Shown piece by piece: positions 24,980-33,656 of a stretch of 51,245 nt of DNA (its first letter is position 1; every line of letters starts with the position of its first letter). Source of the stretch: CBDCWQ01 sp965223435 (GTDB taxonomy: Bacteria; Myxococcota; Kuafuiibacteriia; Kuafuiibacteriales; Kuafuiibacteriaceae); NCBI GenBank assembly GCA_965223435.1, contig CBDCWQ010000011.1, positions 1-51,245 of the forward strand, written 5' to 3'. Position numbers and translations under genes: made by a program. The notes beneath the pieces were generated by a model, which worked only from the letters and a program-made list of their open reading frames with translations, made no database searches and was not told where the DNA came from.

Positions 24980-26320
24980 TCAGGTACCGGGCGAAATTCC
25001 CGATCGCTTGAAAAGCGCATAAAGCGCATTCCGTGATAGGCCGGCGTCGCGCGCTGCCGCGCTCATGTTCCCTTGATGGCGCGCATAGAGGTCCTTCGCA
25101 TACTGTTTCTCGAACTCGCTGACCAAACGATCCTTGGCTTCGTGGAAAGGGTGGGTCTCACTCGCCGAAAAAGACTCATCCGCAAGAAGCTCTCTCGGGC
25201 CAATTTCGCCTCCGTTGGACAAGAGCACACCCCGCTGGATCACGTTTCTCAGCTCACGACCGTTTCCGTTCCAGCGATATCGCTTGAGGGCTTCGAGCGC
25301 TTTGGGATGCAACCTCGACTTCCCTTGGCTCAAAGTAGAGACAAGCTCAAGAGCGAGATATTCGATGTCCTCCGGCCGGCTGCGAAGCGGCGGGATCTGA
25401 CACTGCACCACCGCGAGCCGATAGTAGATATCTTCCCGAAAGTCGCCGGACTTGACCATCGCGCGTAGATCCCGGTGGGTGGCCGCGATAAACCGTACGT
25501 CCACCGGCCGCTCCTTGACCTCTCCCAAACGGCAGATGGTTCGCGCCTCGAGCGCTCGAAGCAACTTGGGCTGAAGCGCCAACTCAAGCTCTCCCAGCTC
25601 ATCCAGAAACAATGTGCCCCCGTTGGCAGCTTCAAAGGCCCCCTTCCGATCTTCAACAGCTCCCGTAAATGCGCCTTTGGCATGACCAAAAAGCTGGCTT
25701 TCGAGCAGCGTGCTAGACACGGAGCCACAATCCACAACCACAAAAGGCCCCTCCGCTCTCGCGGAATGCTGCTTGATGGCGCGCGCCAAGAGCTCCTTGC
25801 CGGTACCCGTCTCGCCCTCCAGCATGACCGTAGCATCCGTCGTTGCCACGACCTCGAGCTGCGCCAACAAGGCGCGCATCTGGTCTGAACAGGTTACAAA
25901 ATCTCCAAACCGTCGCGGCCCGTCTTGAGGTTCGAAGCCCATGCGCTCATCCACGCAGGAGACCCGCAGCCGACTCCGACCCACTCGAATTTCAGAATCG
26001 GGTGCCATCAAAATTCGGTCGATTTTGGTCGAACCAATTCGGGTTCCATTTCGACTGTTGAGATCGACGGCCAAGACACCCTCGCTCAATAACCGAAGCT
26101 CGGCGTGATATCCTGACACGGAGGGATCGGTGAGTACAAAATCAGCATTCGAACTTGCACCGACCACGATCGTGCCACTCTGTCGGACGATGGAGGTCCC
26201 TTGATCGGGGCCGGAAACGACATCGATTCGCCAGCGTCGGGTGATCAGCCCTCCCGTCTGCGGCTCGGTCAGAACAAGGGTACCCGTGCCCACCGGCCTG
26301 TGAGAATTCTGCCCACTCAT
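24980..26320 (-). CDS. Sigma-54-dependent transcriptional activator with N-terminal FHA domain
   Basis: Start 26320 (MSGQNSHRP) is chosen for the CGGAGG six bases upstream; the product is 446 residues. An FHA domain (about 45-120) includes VSGYH and NSRNGTRIG, although the usual Gly-Arg is Gly-Ala. The AAA+ domain has Walker A GETGTGKE, the sigma-54 contact loop GAFTGA and Walker B GGTLFLDELGEL, all intact. A Fis-type helix-turn-helix ends the protein (MSAAARDAGLSRNALYALF). It should open sigma-54 promoters in response to a phosphothreonine signal read by the FHA domain, a class well known in myxobacteria. It diverges from the TPR and kinase genes across a 297-bp gap, which makes the kinase at 27581 an attractive but unproven input. 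Confidence 0.93.
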   Translation of the reverse strand: MSGQNSHRPVGTGTLVLTEPQTGGLITRRWRIDVVSGPDQGTSIVRQSGTIVVGASSNADFVLTDPSVSGYHAELRLLSEGVLAVDLNSRNGTRIGSTKIDRILMAPDSEIRVGRSRLRVSCVDERMGFEPQDGPRRFGDFVTCSDQMRALLAQLEVVATTDATVMLEGETGTGKELLARAIKQHSARAEGPFVVVDCGSVSSTLLESQLFGHAKGAFTGAVEDRKGAFEAANGGTLFLDELGELELALQPKLLRALEARTICRLGEVKERPVDVRFIAATHRDLRAMVKSGDFREDIYYRLAVVQCQIPPLRSRPEDIEYLALELVSTLSQGKSRLHPKALEALKRYRWNGNGRELRNVIQRGVLLSNGGEIGPRELLADESFSASETHPFHEAKDRLVSEFEKQYAKDLYARHQGNMSAAARDAGLSRNALYALFKRSGISPGT

Positions 26321-26617
26321 CGCAACCTCCGAGAGCACCAAAAAGGCATCAAGGCCAAAATTATACCTCGGCTCCCTTCGATCTACTACGCGTCCACTGT
26401 TGACGCACGTCGCTTCAGCCGCAGCCCATTCGGCCCTACGGGACCCGGTCCGACATCACCCGCCCACCCGGGGACCCTGGCTCACACAGAAGTCAGGTCT
26501 ATGTGTAGACCAAGCAGGCGAGCCGAGGGATTATACCCCGGTCATTTCGGTTGCAACCGCCCGATAAAACAGCCTCCCTATCGAAGCCCTCCGGATTCGT
26601 GCATCATTCACACTGAA
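26321..26617. promoter_or_regulatory. Divergent intergenic region between FHA activator and TPR/kinase genes
   Basis: About 297 bp without a convincing gene separate two divergent units, so both promoters should lie here. The segment next to the activator is locally A/T-rich (AAAATTATACC around 26358). I found no exact sigma-54 element (GG-N10-GC) in the places I checked, and no clear operator. A frame on the plus strand is open across it but has no coding character. Confidence 0.4.
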
Positions 26618-27502
26618 GTGGGAACCTACTCTTTGCCCGTCCTTAGAGGGATTTGTGCTCTGGGGCTCACCGTGGCGCCCTGCGTGTATGCAAACTCCGT
26701 ACAAGCAGCCGAGGACGCCGCCGAGAAACTCATTCGCAAGGCTCAGCGATTTATCACGGTGGAGCTCAAATTTGCGAAAGCACAAAGAATCCTTCAGCGA
26801 GCACTCGAGCACCCCGAACTCAGCTCAGAACAATCCATCGAGGCCCATCGACTGCTGGGAATCGCCCTCACCGTCAGCGGCAAAAAAGAACAGGCCGAAG
26901 CAGCATTTTTGGAGCTGCTAAGACGAGCCCCAGACTACCGAATGGACCCCCTGACATCGCCCAAGATCCAAAAAGTCTTTGACGGCGTGAGGCAATCCGC
27001 TCGAAACGCGATCAAGTTTTCAGAGCTCCACGTTGCTCAAAAGAAAAACCGCCTCCGGTTTTCGGGCAGTTTACACGATCCCGGTCTTCTCGTCTCAAGC
27101 GTCGCGCTCCACATCAAAAACGCCGACGCCTTCGAAGAGACAAGAATCGTCCCGAACCCTTCCCGAGAACTTAGAGCCAACATTCCTATTCTCAATCCTC
27201 ACCAACCCTATATCGAGTACTACGCTACAGCCAAAGCACACGACGGAACCCCTCTCACCTCGTTGGGGTCCGCCAAACAACCTCGTCGGGTGATGCTCAC
27301 AATCTCCCCCGAGGCATCCTCTCGAGCCGATACCAGCGAAACCGAATCCCCTCGGTGGTACAAGCAGTGGTGGGTTTGGGCCATCGGCGGCGCCGTTGTC
27401 GCCACCACCGTTGCCGTCGCACTCAGCACCACGGGGTCCTCAAGCGACCCAAACAGCCTCGAACCCATTCGGGTCACGCTCCCCCTCTATGAGCGTCCTT
27501 AA
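26618..27502 (+). CDS. Exported TPR-type protein with C-terminal membrane helix
   Basis: The first usable start in frame is GTG 26618, with a TTG five codons later as alternative; neither has a good ribosome binding site. A signal peptide follows (LPVLRGICALGLTVAPCVYANSVQA). The protein (about 294 residues) then has one or two TPR-like units (KAQRILQRALEHP, then AHRLLGIALTVSGKKEQAEAAF), a beta-rich middle and a C-terminal helix WWVWAIGGAVVATTVAVAL near residue 265. This layout (signal, TPR, Ig-like region, C-terminal anchor) is common in myxobacteria beside Ser/Thr kinase genes and often lacks a named function. The kinase gene begins 78 bp downstream on the same strand. Confidence 0.65.
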   Translation: MGTYSLPVLRGICALGLTVAPCVYANSVQAAEDAAEKLIRKAQRFITVELKFAKAQRILQRALEHPELSSEQSIEAHRLLGIALTVSGKKEQAEAAFLELLRRAPDYRMDPLTSPKIQKVFDGVRQSARNAIKFSELHVAQKKNRLRFSGSLHDPGLLVSSVALHIKNADAFEETRIVPNPSRELRANIPILNPHQPYIEYYATAKAHDGTPLTSLGSAKQPRRVMLTISPEASSRADTSETESPRWYKQWWVWAIGGAVVATTVAVALSTTGSSSDPNSLEPIRVTLPLYERP

Positions 27503-27580
27503 ATCCGAAAAAGCAACCGCTCGATTGCGGATCGCCGTCTTCGGCTCGAACATCAAACGCCCTCATCTCGAGAACAAACC

Positions 27581-29125
27581 ATGAGCGCCGGTATTCCATT
27601 CGGCGAATACGAGCTTATTCGTCGCCTGGGCACGGGCGGCATGGCGGAAGTCTTTCTGGCAAGACGCGTCGGTCCTGGTGGGTTCGAAAAGCAGCTGGTC
27701 ATCAAACGTATTCTTCCTCATCTGAGTAAAGAAAGCCGATTTACCGAGCTCTTCTTGAACGAAGCTCGTCTCGCCGCACTCATTGAACATCCGAACCTCG
27801 TGCATGTATCTGCGTTCGGCCAAGTAGACGATCAGTACTATCTCGCGATGGAGTATGTCAGCGGCCTGACGCTGGCAGACCTGCTCACGCGGGTCAGGGT
27901 ACTGGATGCCGGGTCTGCCTGCCGCATCGCGGTAGACGTTCTTGATGCGCTTCATGCCATCCATATTGCACGTGACCACCACGGTGCGCCTCTTAGAATG
28001 GTCCACCGAGATGTCAATCCTCGAAACGTCATGATCGCGCAAAATGGGAGTGCCAAACTTTTGGACTTCGGCATCGCGGTCTCAAACAGCAAAAAAACGA
28101 AACAAGTCATGGGGACTCGAGAGCACATGTCTCCCGAACAATTCCGCGGGGAGGCAGTCAACGCACGTTCTGACATTTTCTGCGTGGGCGTCTTGCTATT
28201 TGAGGCTCTGACCGCGGAGTTGCCCTTTCGCGGGTGTCCCGAGGGCACCGCACCCCATCATCCGAGAATCAGCGCCGAATTGTGGGAGCTCATCGCACCG
28301 GCGCTCTCGATTGAACCTCAAGACCGACCGGCGGACGCCAGAACCTTTCAGCGCAGCCTTGAGGCTTTCCTTGCCACCCGGGGAATCGAAGGCGCCAGGA
28401 GTAGGCTGGCAGATGTCGTATCCTCGGTGGCCGCATCGTCTTCAAGCAAACCCGCGGGGTTGATCGCGCGCATCACCAGGCTGACAAGGCTTACTGGGAT
28501 ACTCGATGACAGCGATTCCGACCACAACGGTCAAGGCGCCACAAATTCAGGCCGCTTGGTCCCTCTTGCAGGTTTGGTCGCCGTGGGTCTGGGGGCCACA
28601 ACTTTGGCCTTTGTGTCCTTGAAGTTCATGATAAGGAGCGACCAAGTCGAGTACCAAAGCATCACAAGCGAAATTGCCCCATCGCCCGGCACAAAGCCAA
28701 AGGAAATGACCCCAAGGTGGGTCGACCACCGGTCGGCAGCAGCCGCGAGCCCCCTCAGGCCCGCACCGAACCCACGCCGCACCCAAGGACCTACACCCGC
28801 TGACGCCGGACAAACGGAGTCGGCGCCTCCTCGCGCCCGACAACCACAACCTTTGGCCCGTCAACGACGTGGCACAGCGAAAAAACGTGCGGGTCCGGCC
28901 AGGACACGAACGAAGAAGAAACACGGGCGACTCACAATCGACACCCAGCCGTGGACTGAGGTCTACCTGAAAGGGCGCAAACTCGGCATGACGCCTATGG
29001 CGGGTATCAAACTCCCGGCGGGCCGACACGAACTCTTGCTCAAGAACCCCGCTTTGGGCGTCGTTCGGAAAATCCGAGTTCGGATCCGATCCGGGCGCGT
29101 GACCAGAATAAGACGCTCGCTGTAG
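27581..29125 (+). CDS. Membrane-anchored Ser/Thr protein kinase with C-terminal PEGA domain
   Basis: The 514-residue product opens with a kinase domain (about 8-270). The P-loop is GTGGMAEVF, the ATP-binding Lys is Lys42 in VIKR, the catalytic loop is HRDVNPRNVM near residue 142, the metal loop is LDFG, and MSPEQFRGE with SDIFCVGVLLFE supplies the substrate-binding lobe. The catalytic loop has Asn where most kinases have Lys (HRDLKP); related HRDV forms occur in myxobacterial kinases. A membrane helix lies at about 326-348. A Pro/Arg-rich stretch leads to a PEGA domain at the end (LTIDTQPWTEVYLKGRKLG, then TPMAGIKLPAGRHELLL), likely periplasmic. PEGA domains often bind envelope components. 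Natural partners would be FHA proteins, three of which are encoded in this window. Confidence 0.92.
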   Translation: MSAGIPFGEYELIRRLGTGGMAEVFLARRVGPGGFEKQLVIKRILPHLSKESRFTELFLNEARLAALIEHPNLVHVSAFGQVDDQYYLAMEYVSGLTLADLLTRVRVLDAGSACRIAVDVLDALHAIHIARDHHGAPLRMVHRDVNPRNVMIAQNGSAKLLDFGIAVSNSKKTKQVMGTREHMSPEQFRGEAVNARSDIFCVGVLLFEALTAELPFRGCPEGTAPHHPRISAELWELIAPALSIEPQDRPADARTFQRSLEAFLATRGIEGARSRLADVVSSVAASSSSKPAGLIARITRLTRLTGILDDSDSDHNGQGATNSGRLVPLAGLVAVGLGATTLAFVSLKFMIRSDQVEYQSITSEIAPSPGTKPKEMTPRWVDHRSAAAASPLRPAPNPRRTQGPTPADAGQTESAPPRARQPQPLARQRRGTAKKRAGPARTRTKKKHGRLTIDTQPWTEVYLKGRKLGMTPMAGIKLPAGRHELLLKNPALGVVRKIRVRIRSGRVTRIRRSL

Positions 29126-29157
29126 CGACATACCACACGAAACGCCCCCTCAAGATG

Positions 29158-29868
29158 CTAGCGCACGCAGCATCCCTCGATGCACTCGAACGGAAAACAC
29201 CCCTCGACCTGATCGCAGGGCGTACGGCAAACGCACACGCCTTCACTTCTTAGGCAGGTTTGGCCCACCCCGGCGCATTCCTTCTCTCTTTCACACGGGT
29301 CGCGACACGCCGCCCCATAACAAACCTGGCTTCCTGCACACGGACGAGGACTATCGCCACACCGATTCGGATCTACAGCCGGACAGTCGAGCTGGCCAGG
29401 CACCTCGGCCCGCTCGTCGTCACAATCCGGGCCCCGGCACCCCAGACCTACGCCGTATCCGTCACCATCTCGATCGATGCACGCGCGGGGAATTTCAATG
29501 GCAACCGTCTGTACACCCCCGTCTGGAAACATCGCGCTCGCGGTGGCAAACGCCACCGTCTCCGATGGCCCATCTTGAGTCGTCTGCAGTTCAACCACGA
29601 GTGAAACCGCATGTTGCCGTGCACCCACGCCAATGATGGGGACCAGCATCGGCCAAGCGTCTCGCCCCGGCTCCCCAAGCCGATAGCTTTCACCCCCGAT
29701 GGCGATGGTTCCCGTATAAACCCGCACAACGAGCTGATCGGCCTCGCCCGGAACCGAAAGAGGCGAAACAAGGCGAAGTTCCAGACGAGAAGTGGACTCT
29801 CCACAGCCCACCACCCAGGCGGCAAGGAGAACCGGACCCAAACCTGCCTGAAAGACCGACCGCACCAC
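29158..29868 (-). CDS. Cys-rich lipoprotein with MopE-type metal-binding motif
   Basis: The 236-residue product has a lipoprotein signal ending AWVVGC (Cys22). A beta-rich region of about 110 residues follows. Then comes DRDGDGYGVGLGCRGPDCDD, the DGDGYG...CDD motif of the putative metal-binding family first seen in the copper protein MopE. The C-terminal 70 residues are very rich in Cys (NRCGDSPRPC, QVCYGAACRDPC, ECAGVGQTC, VCVCRTPC, CIEGCCVR), consistent with tight disulphide knots. It is likely a cell-surface protein; a metal ligand is possible but the sequence does not define which. The start is one of two adjacent GTG codons. It is convergent with the kinase gene, 32 bp apart. Confidence 0.8.
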   Translation of the reverse strand: MVRSVFQAGLGPVLLAAWVVGCGESTSRLELRLVSPLSVPGEADQLVVRVYTGTIAIGGESYRLGEPGRDAWPMLVPIIGVGARQHAVSLVVELQTTQDGPSETVAFATASAMFPDGGVQTVAIEIPRACIDRDGDGYGVGLGCRGPDCDDERAEVPGQLDCPAVDPNRCGDSPRPCAGSQVCYGAACRDPCEREKECAGVGQTCLRSEGVCVCRTPCDQVEGCFPFECIEGCCVR

Positions 29869-30285
29869 CGTCAGTATTTGTAGCGACTCTCGACGCAGTC
29901 AACACGCGCCTCCCACATCGGCGATGATCACCCACATTTGCACCCTACGGATCCAACCGGGGAGCCGAGCCATCACTGCGCAGTCCGGTGCACAACCCTC
30001 CTGAAACCAACGACTTCACCGCTGAGCCAAGTCCATGGTTTTCACCCCCCTTTCCTTCAAATCCCAGGCGCTCGGCCGGATTTCCCATCCGACCTACCCG
30101 CCACGCCCTGACTCGGGCCTCTCACCCAGAAACCAAAAATCGACCGAGTCGTCATGTCAACTACACACCCTTGAGGCACGAAAGGGACAAAATCGGGGTC
30201 CCAGTCAGGTGGAACGAAAGTTGCTGTGACATAGCGTACCGATGCCGCGAGCTTCGGAAAATTTGAAACCCGGAGAAGACCCCAC
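29869..30285. other. Intergenic region, 417 bp, divergent promoters expected
   Basis: No frame here has coding character. The two flanking lipoprotein genes diverge, so both promoters should be inside. Close to the right end GGAGAAG at 30272-30278 serves the downstream gene. I see no hairpin, riboswitch or repeat in the rest. Confidence 0.5.
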
Positions 30286-31365
30286 ATGAGATTATCAAGA
30301 CCCACTGGATTGGCCCTGTTTCTGCTCACCGCTTCGTGCGGCGCCGCGGAGTTCGAACCGTCCCAGGACTCCCTGTCGGGGACAGAATCCTTTGGGCGAA
30401 TGACCCTCTCCTTAACCGCAGAGCCCACAGACGAGATGGCGGCCAAACAAGAACATGACAAGCCCGGCAAATCCAACGACGTCTCCGAGGTCATCGTCCC
30501 CATCCTGAAGGTTACCGCGCAGGCACCCGGCAAAGGCTGGATAACACTCGAAGAAACGCCACAAACGATAGACCTCTTGCGACTCGAAGAGGAGGCATCG
30601 AATCTCGGCTTCGCCCATCTCCCCACTGGAAAGGTCAACCAAATCCGGCTCTATGTGGATGAGAGCCAAGACGCCTATGCCACCATCAACGGGGAACAAG
30701 TCTTGCTCAAAATTCCCTCAGGCGTTCAAAGCGGTATCAAACTCAAAGGCTCTTGGAACATCGGCCCCTGCGAAGAACTCACGCTCGGTCTCGTCATCGA
30801 CGGGCACAAAGGCCTTTGGATTCATCCTCGGGGCAAAAAAGAGCACATCATGCGGCCGGTGGTTCGTCTAAAAGACCACACCACGAAACCCATCGAAAAC
30901 TGCGACGCGGGCGAAATCAATGGGCCGGGCAACCCAGGCGATGGCGATGACGACTCCGACAACGGCGACAACAACGACGAGGACCCAAACAACAATGATG
31001 GCGATCCAGCGAACAATGAAGGGGATCCGGGAAGTGGCTCGGACGACGATGGGTCCAACAACGGTGACGACCCCAACGCTGGTGACGACCCCAACGCTGG
31101 CGACAACGCCAACCCTGATGGCGAAGATTCATCGGATGGACAAGACCCGGATGGCGATTCGGACGCCGGCCAAAGTGACCCGAACAACGACGGTGACTCG
31201 GGCGATGGCAATGAAGGGGGCGACGGAGAAGGCAAAGACCCAACAACCTCAGATCCAGACAACAACGATGGCACAATTTTAGAACCAGGCTACTGTGAAA
31301 GATCTGAGCAGTGCGAAGAATTCGAAATGTGCAAGAATCAGCGCTGCGTCGAAGCGAGCCTGTAA
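30286..31365 (+). CDS. DUF4382-type lipoprotein with Asp/Asn/Gly-rich stalk
   Basis: Start ATG 30286 has GGAGAAG upstream. The 359-residue product carries a lipoprotein signal (FLLTASC, Cys18). Residues 38-200 match the DUF4382 pattern: MTLSLTAEPTDE, GWITLEE, IDLLRLEEEASNLGFAHLPTGK, then NQIRLYVDES and IPSGVQSGIKLKGSW. About 110 residues of Asp, Asn, Gly, Ser and Glu follow, almost without hydrophobic residues. A short Cys module ends it (GYCERSEQCEEFEMCKNQRC). DUF4382 is widespread in surface lipoproteins but has no established biochemical function. The acidic stretch would be extended and could bind calcium. It is convergent with cluster 2, whose last gene ends 92 bp away. Confidence 0.85.
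   Translation: MRLSRPTGLALFLLTASCGAAEFEPSQDSLSGTESFGRMTLSLTAEPTDEMAAKQEHDKPGKSNDVSEVIVPILKVTAQAPGKGWITLEETPQTIDLLRLEEEASNLGFAHLPTGKVNQIRLYVDESQDAYATINGEQVLLKIPSGVQSGIKLKGSWNIGPCEELTLGLVIDGHKGLWIHPRGKKEHIMRPVVRLKDHTTKPIENCDAGEINGPGNPGDGDDDSDNGDNNDEDPNNNDGDPANNEGDPGSGSDDDGSNNGDDPNAGDDPNAGDNANPDGEDSSDGQDPDGDSDAGQSDPNNDGDSGDGNEGGDGEGKDPTTSDPDNNDGTILEPGYCERSEQCEEFEMCKNQRCVEASL
30934..31274 (+). repeat. Low-complexity Asp/Asn/Gly coding region with short tandem units
   Basis: The DNA is built from GAC, AAC, GGC, GAT and GGT codons, with local duplications such as the 18-bp unit encoding DDPNAG twice in a row near 31070-31110. The encoded chain resembles degenerate thrombospondin type 3-like calcium-binding sequence (DPDGDSDAG) but has no regular spacing. 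Extensive open frames on both strands here are by-products of this composition. Confidence 0.85.
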
Positions 31366-31457
31366 GTGCACTCGACCCACGGATCACCGCAGATGAGCCG
31401 AGGGAATAAACAGGAACGCACAAGTTCGAAGCCAGGTGCTGGGCAAAGCGTTTCTGT

Positions 31458-33296
31458 TTAAGTTGAAGCAAAAACAAAGGGGTAGGTGACCACCACGATG
31501 CCGCCACCCCGAGGCTTTGGGAACCGAAGCGAGCGCATCACTCCGGTCACGCAGCGCTCGACGGTCGGTGCCCCCATGGTGGTCTCCTCAACACGGGCTC
31601 GCGCCACACGGCCGGTCGGCGCAATCGTAAAGTTCACCGACACCTTGCCCGTCAGTCGATTTTTGACCTTGAGTTCCTTTTCGTAACAAAACTTAAACCG
31701 CGGAAAAGCCCGACGGATCACCCGATCAATCTCGGCGCTGGACAGCGAGCCTTTGACGATTCGTTTGCCGGGCACAATTCGGGTCTTCGACTTACCCCGT
31801 CCCCCTAAGGATATGCTCCCTTCCCCACCGCGGCCGGGACCGCGACCGCGGGTACCCAGGCCGCCGATACCCAAGGATCGACCGCCTCCCCCTTTTTTTG
31901 TCCCGCGGGTTCCGAGGCCCTGGGCCCCCTCAGCATCTCCCATCGCCACCCCACGAAGCCCGCCCATCGCTTCATTGATCCCCGTACCGAGTCCTCCCGG
32001 CCCCAAAATGTTGGAAGTCGCGCTCCCGCGCGCCCCCTTTCCCCTCAGGAGGGCCAGTAAGCCAGAATTCATGGCGATTTTCCGATCTCGCTCCCGTTTT
32101 TTGGGGTCGACGCGCCTGGCGCCCGGCTTAGAGGGCGCTGCGTCCCGAAGTCTCTTTTTCTTTTTGCCCACATGCCCTTCTTCGCCTTGGTGCCGAGCGC
32201 CTTCTTTGGCCCCAGCCAACACGCGACGCGCACGCGCCTTTTGGCGCTCTGGTTCCTTCCGCACAAACTGGGCGAAACGGCCTTGGTGCTTCAAAACCCG
32301 ATCCGGACTTTTTAGATCAGGTTTTGGGGTAAAAAGAGCGGTCATCACAAAAAGCACATGGAGAAGGGCGGAGATCACGGCCACGCACGGAAACCGCAAG
32401 TCGAATGCTTTTCCTGGCCCAAGAGCGACCCGCCCCTTCACAAACTGCAAAACGAAGGTCAGCTGGCCGACCCGAAAAAGGATGCGCTCTCCCACTCGAA
32501 GTCGGTAGCCCTTCGCCGCGAATCCGGGGTTCGAAGGAACCTCCTCTAGATCACGCGCAACCGACCCATCCCGCGACCGCATCCCCGAAGGCGAGTCCTC
32601 TGGCACCGTCACCACCGCCTCACGCTTGCCCACAACCGCCAGCGTGAAACCGCCCGGAGGGAGCTCCGCGTCCACCTCCAAGTCGAACCCCCCAGGGCGC
32701 CACCACCGCCCCCGGACTCTGCCCCCGACGGTCACCGCTCTCGCTTCCCGAACCCGTACGGAATCCAAACAAACGTCGCCCCAATAAACCGATGCCTCAA
32801 ACACATGCTCTTCGGGGGACGGTCTCGCGTCATCCGAAAAGGGCAAACGAAGACGCCGTTCATCGCTCTTCAAAAGCCCGCTTCCAGCCAGCGGCCCCGA
32901 AAGCACGGGGGTGGCAAGGCTTGCGCTTTCGGATCTTCTCTTCAGATGCGATACCTCCGCCAGCGCGGTAGGCATCAGCTCGGGGTCCTCGGACTCCACA
33001 AGCCTTGTGATGGTGATCTTGGTCTGCCCCAGCTGAAAGGCATCCCCCTCACGGACCGAAACCGGATCCCGAACCGGCGTTCCGTTCAAAGAAGTCCCAG
33101 AACCCCCTCCGAGATCAATCAGGGTAAGCGCGCCAGCAGCGTTCACTTTCAGGGCGGCATGGATGTCGGCCACATCCGGATCTTCGAGTTTGACACCTGC
33201 GCCTGGACCCCGACCGACAAGCAGGCTCTTAACCTCATGAACCGAGTCGCGAACCGGGCGGTCTCGCTCTCTAATCTGAAGCGTGATCTGGAGCAC
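31458..33296 (-). CDS. GltG/NfsG-like FHA and TonB-type inner-membrane protein, cluster 2
   Basis: This 612-residue protein is a paralogue of the protein at 193-2832. It has an N-terminal FHA-like domain (about 20-95), a middle domain, a membrane helix at about 303-325 (VISALLHVLFVMTALF), a Lys/Arg-rich stretch, a Gly-rich linker with MGDAEGAQGLGTRG, and a C-terminal TonB-like AgmX/PglI domain (about 515-612) with FCYEKEL, a second Cys (ERCVTG) and RFPKPRGGGIVVV. The FHA signature is partly lost: VGRGPG is kept, but the usual S-R-x-H is VADIH, so phosphothreonine binding is doubtful. It lacks the long Pro/Gln repeat region. The GTG start overlaps the stop of the GltF-like gene by one base, so translation is probably coupled. 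Confidence 0.85.
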   Translation of the reverse strand: MLQITLQIRERDRPVRDSVHEVKSLLVGRGPGAGVKLEDPDVADIHAALKVNAAGALTLIDLGGGSGTSLNGTPVRDPVSVREGDAFQLGQTKITITRLVESEDPELMPTALAEVSHLKRRSESASLATPVLSGPLAGSGLLKSDERRLRLPFSDDARPSPEEHVFEASVYWGDVCLDSVRVREARAVTVGGRVRGRWWRPGGFDLEVDAELPPGGFTLAVVGKREAVVTVPEDSPSGMRSRDGSVARDLEEVPSNPGFAAKGYRLRVGERILFRVGQLTFVLQFVKGRVALGPGKAFDLRFPCVAVISALLHVLFVMTALFTPKPDLKSPDRVLKHQGRFAQFVRKEPERQKARARRVLAGAKEGARHQGEEGHVGKKKKRLRDAAPSKPGARRVDPKKRERDRKIAMNSGLLALLRGKGARGSATSNILGPGGLGTGINEAMGGLRGVAMGDAEGAQGLGTRGTKKGGGGRSLGIGGLGTRGRGPGRGGEGSISLGGRGKSKTRIVPGKRIVKGSLSSAEIDRVIRRAFPRFKFCYEKELKVKNRLTGKVSVNFTIAPTGRVARARVEETTMGAPTVERCVTGVMRSLRFPKPRGGGIVVVTYPFVFAST

Positions 33297-33562
33297 TAAA
33301 GATTGTCCATCGAGTTGAACAATTCGGGCAAGAAATTGGCGCGAATCTTCAAAAGCAAACGGAACTTGGTCCGCTTCCTCTTCAAAAGGTAAGACCCTTG
33401 AGGCTTGGTCAGCTCTCCTTGAATCGTCACCTCAGAGAAATCGATGACGGTTTTCTTCTTGTAAACGGTCTCATCCGCCTCGCGAACCACCGTCTGGGCA
33501 CGCGCAACCCCTGGACCACACAGGTAAAGACCACAAGCCATCACGGCCAAGATTCGAATCAT
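33296..33562 (-). CDS. Small GltF/NfsF-like secreted protein, cluster 2
   Basis: The 88-residue product has a signal peptide (MIRILAVMACGLYLCGPGVARAQ). The mature part holds YKKKTVIDFSEVTIQGEL and TKPQGSY, matching the protein at 2846-3118 (RKKTVISFDDDTIDGDL, TKPDG). The C-terminal 30 residues (KFRLLLKIRANFLPELFNSM) also align with RENFRDRILDS there. Both sit between the GltE-like and GltG-like genes, so I assign GltF-like by position and shared sequence. GAGGAG precedes the start at good spacing. It is about 95 bp downstream of the GltE-like gene. Confidence 0.7.
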   Translation of the reverse strand: MIRILAVMACGLYLCGPGVARAQTVVREADETVYKKKTVIDFSEVTIQGELTKPQGSYLLKRKRTKFRLLLKIRANFLPELFNSMDNL

Positions 33563-33656
33563 GCCCAGCTCCTCGTGACGCCCCTTTTGCCCCTACGCCT
33601 TCCACCCTCAGATTTTGCCATTCCCCGCGGTCTTGGCAAGGACTTCTTCGGCGGGA

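Noticed and set aside
24826..25029. Upstream start for the small beta-barrel gene
   Set aside because: It would run into the sigma-54 activator gene and put the signal-like segment in the middle of the protein.
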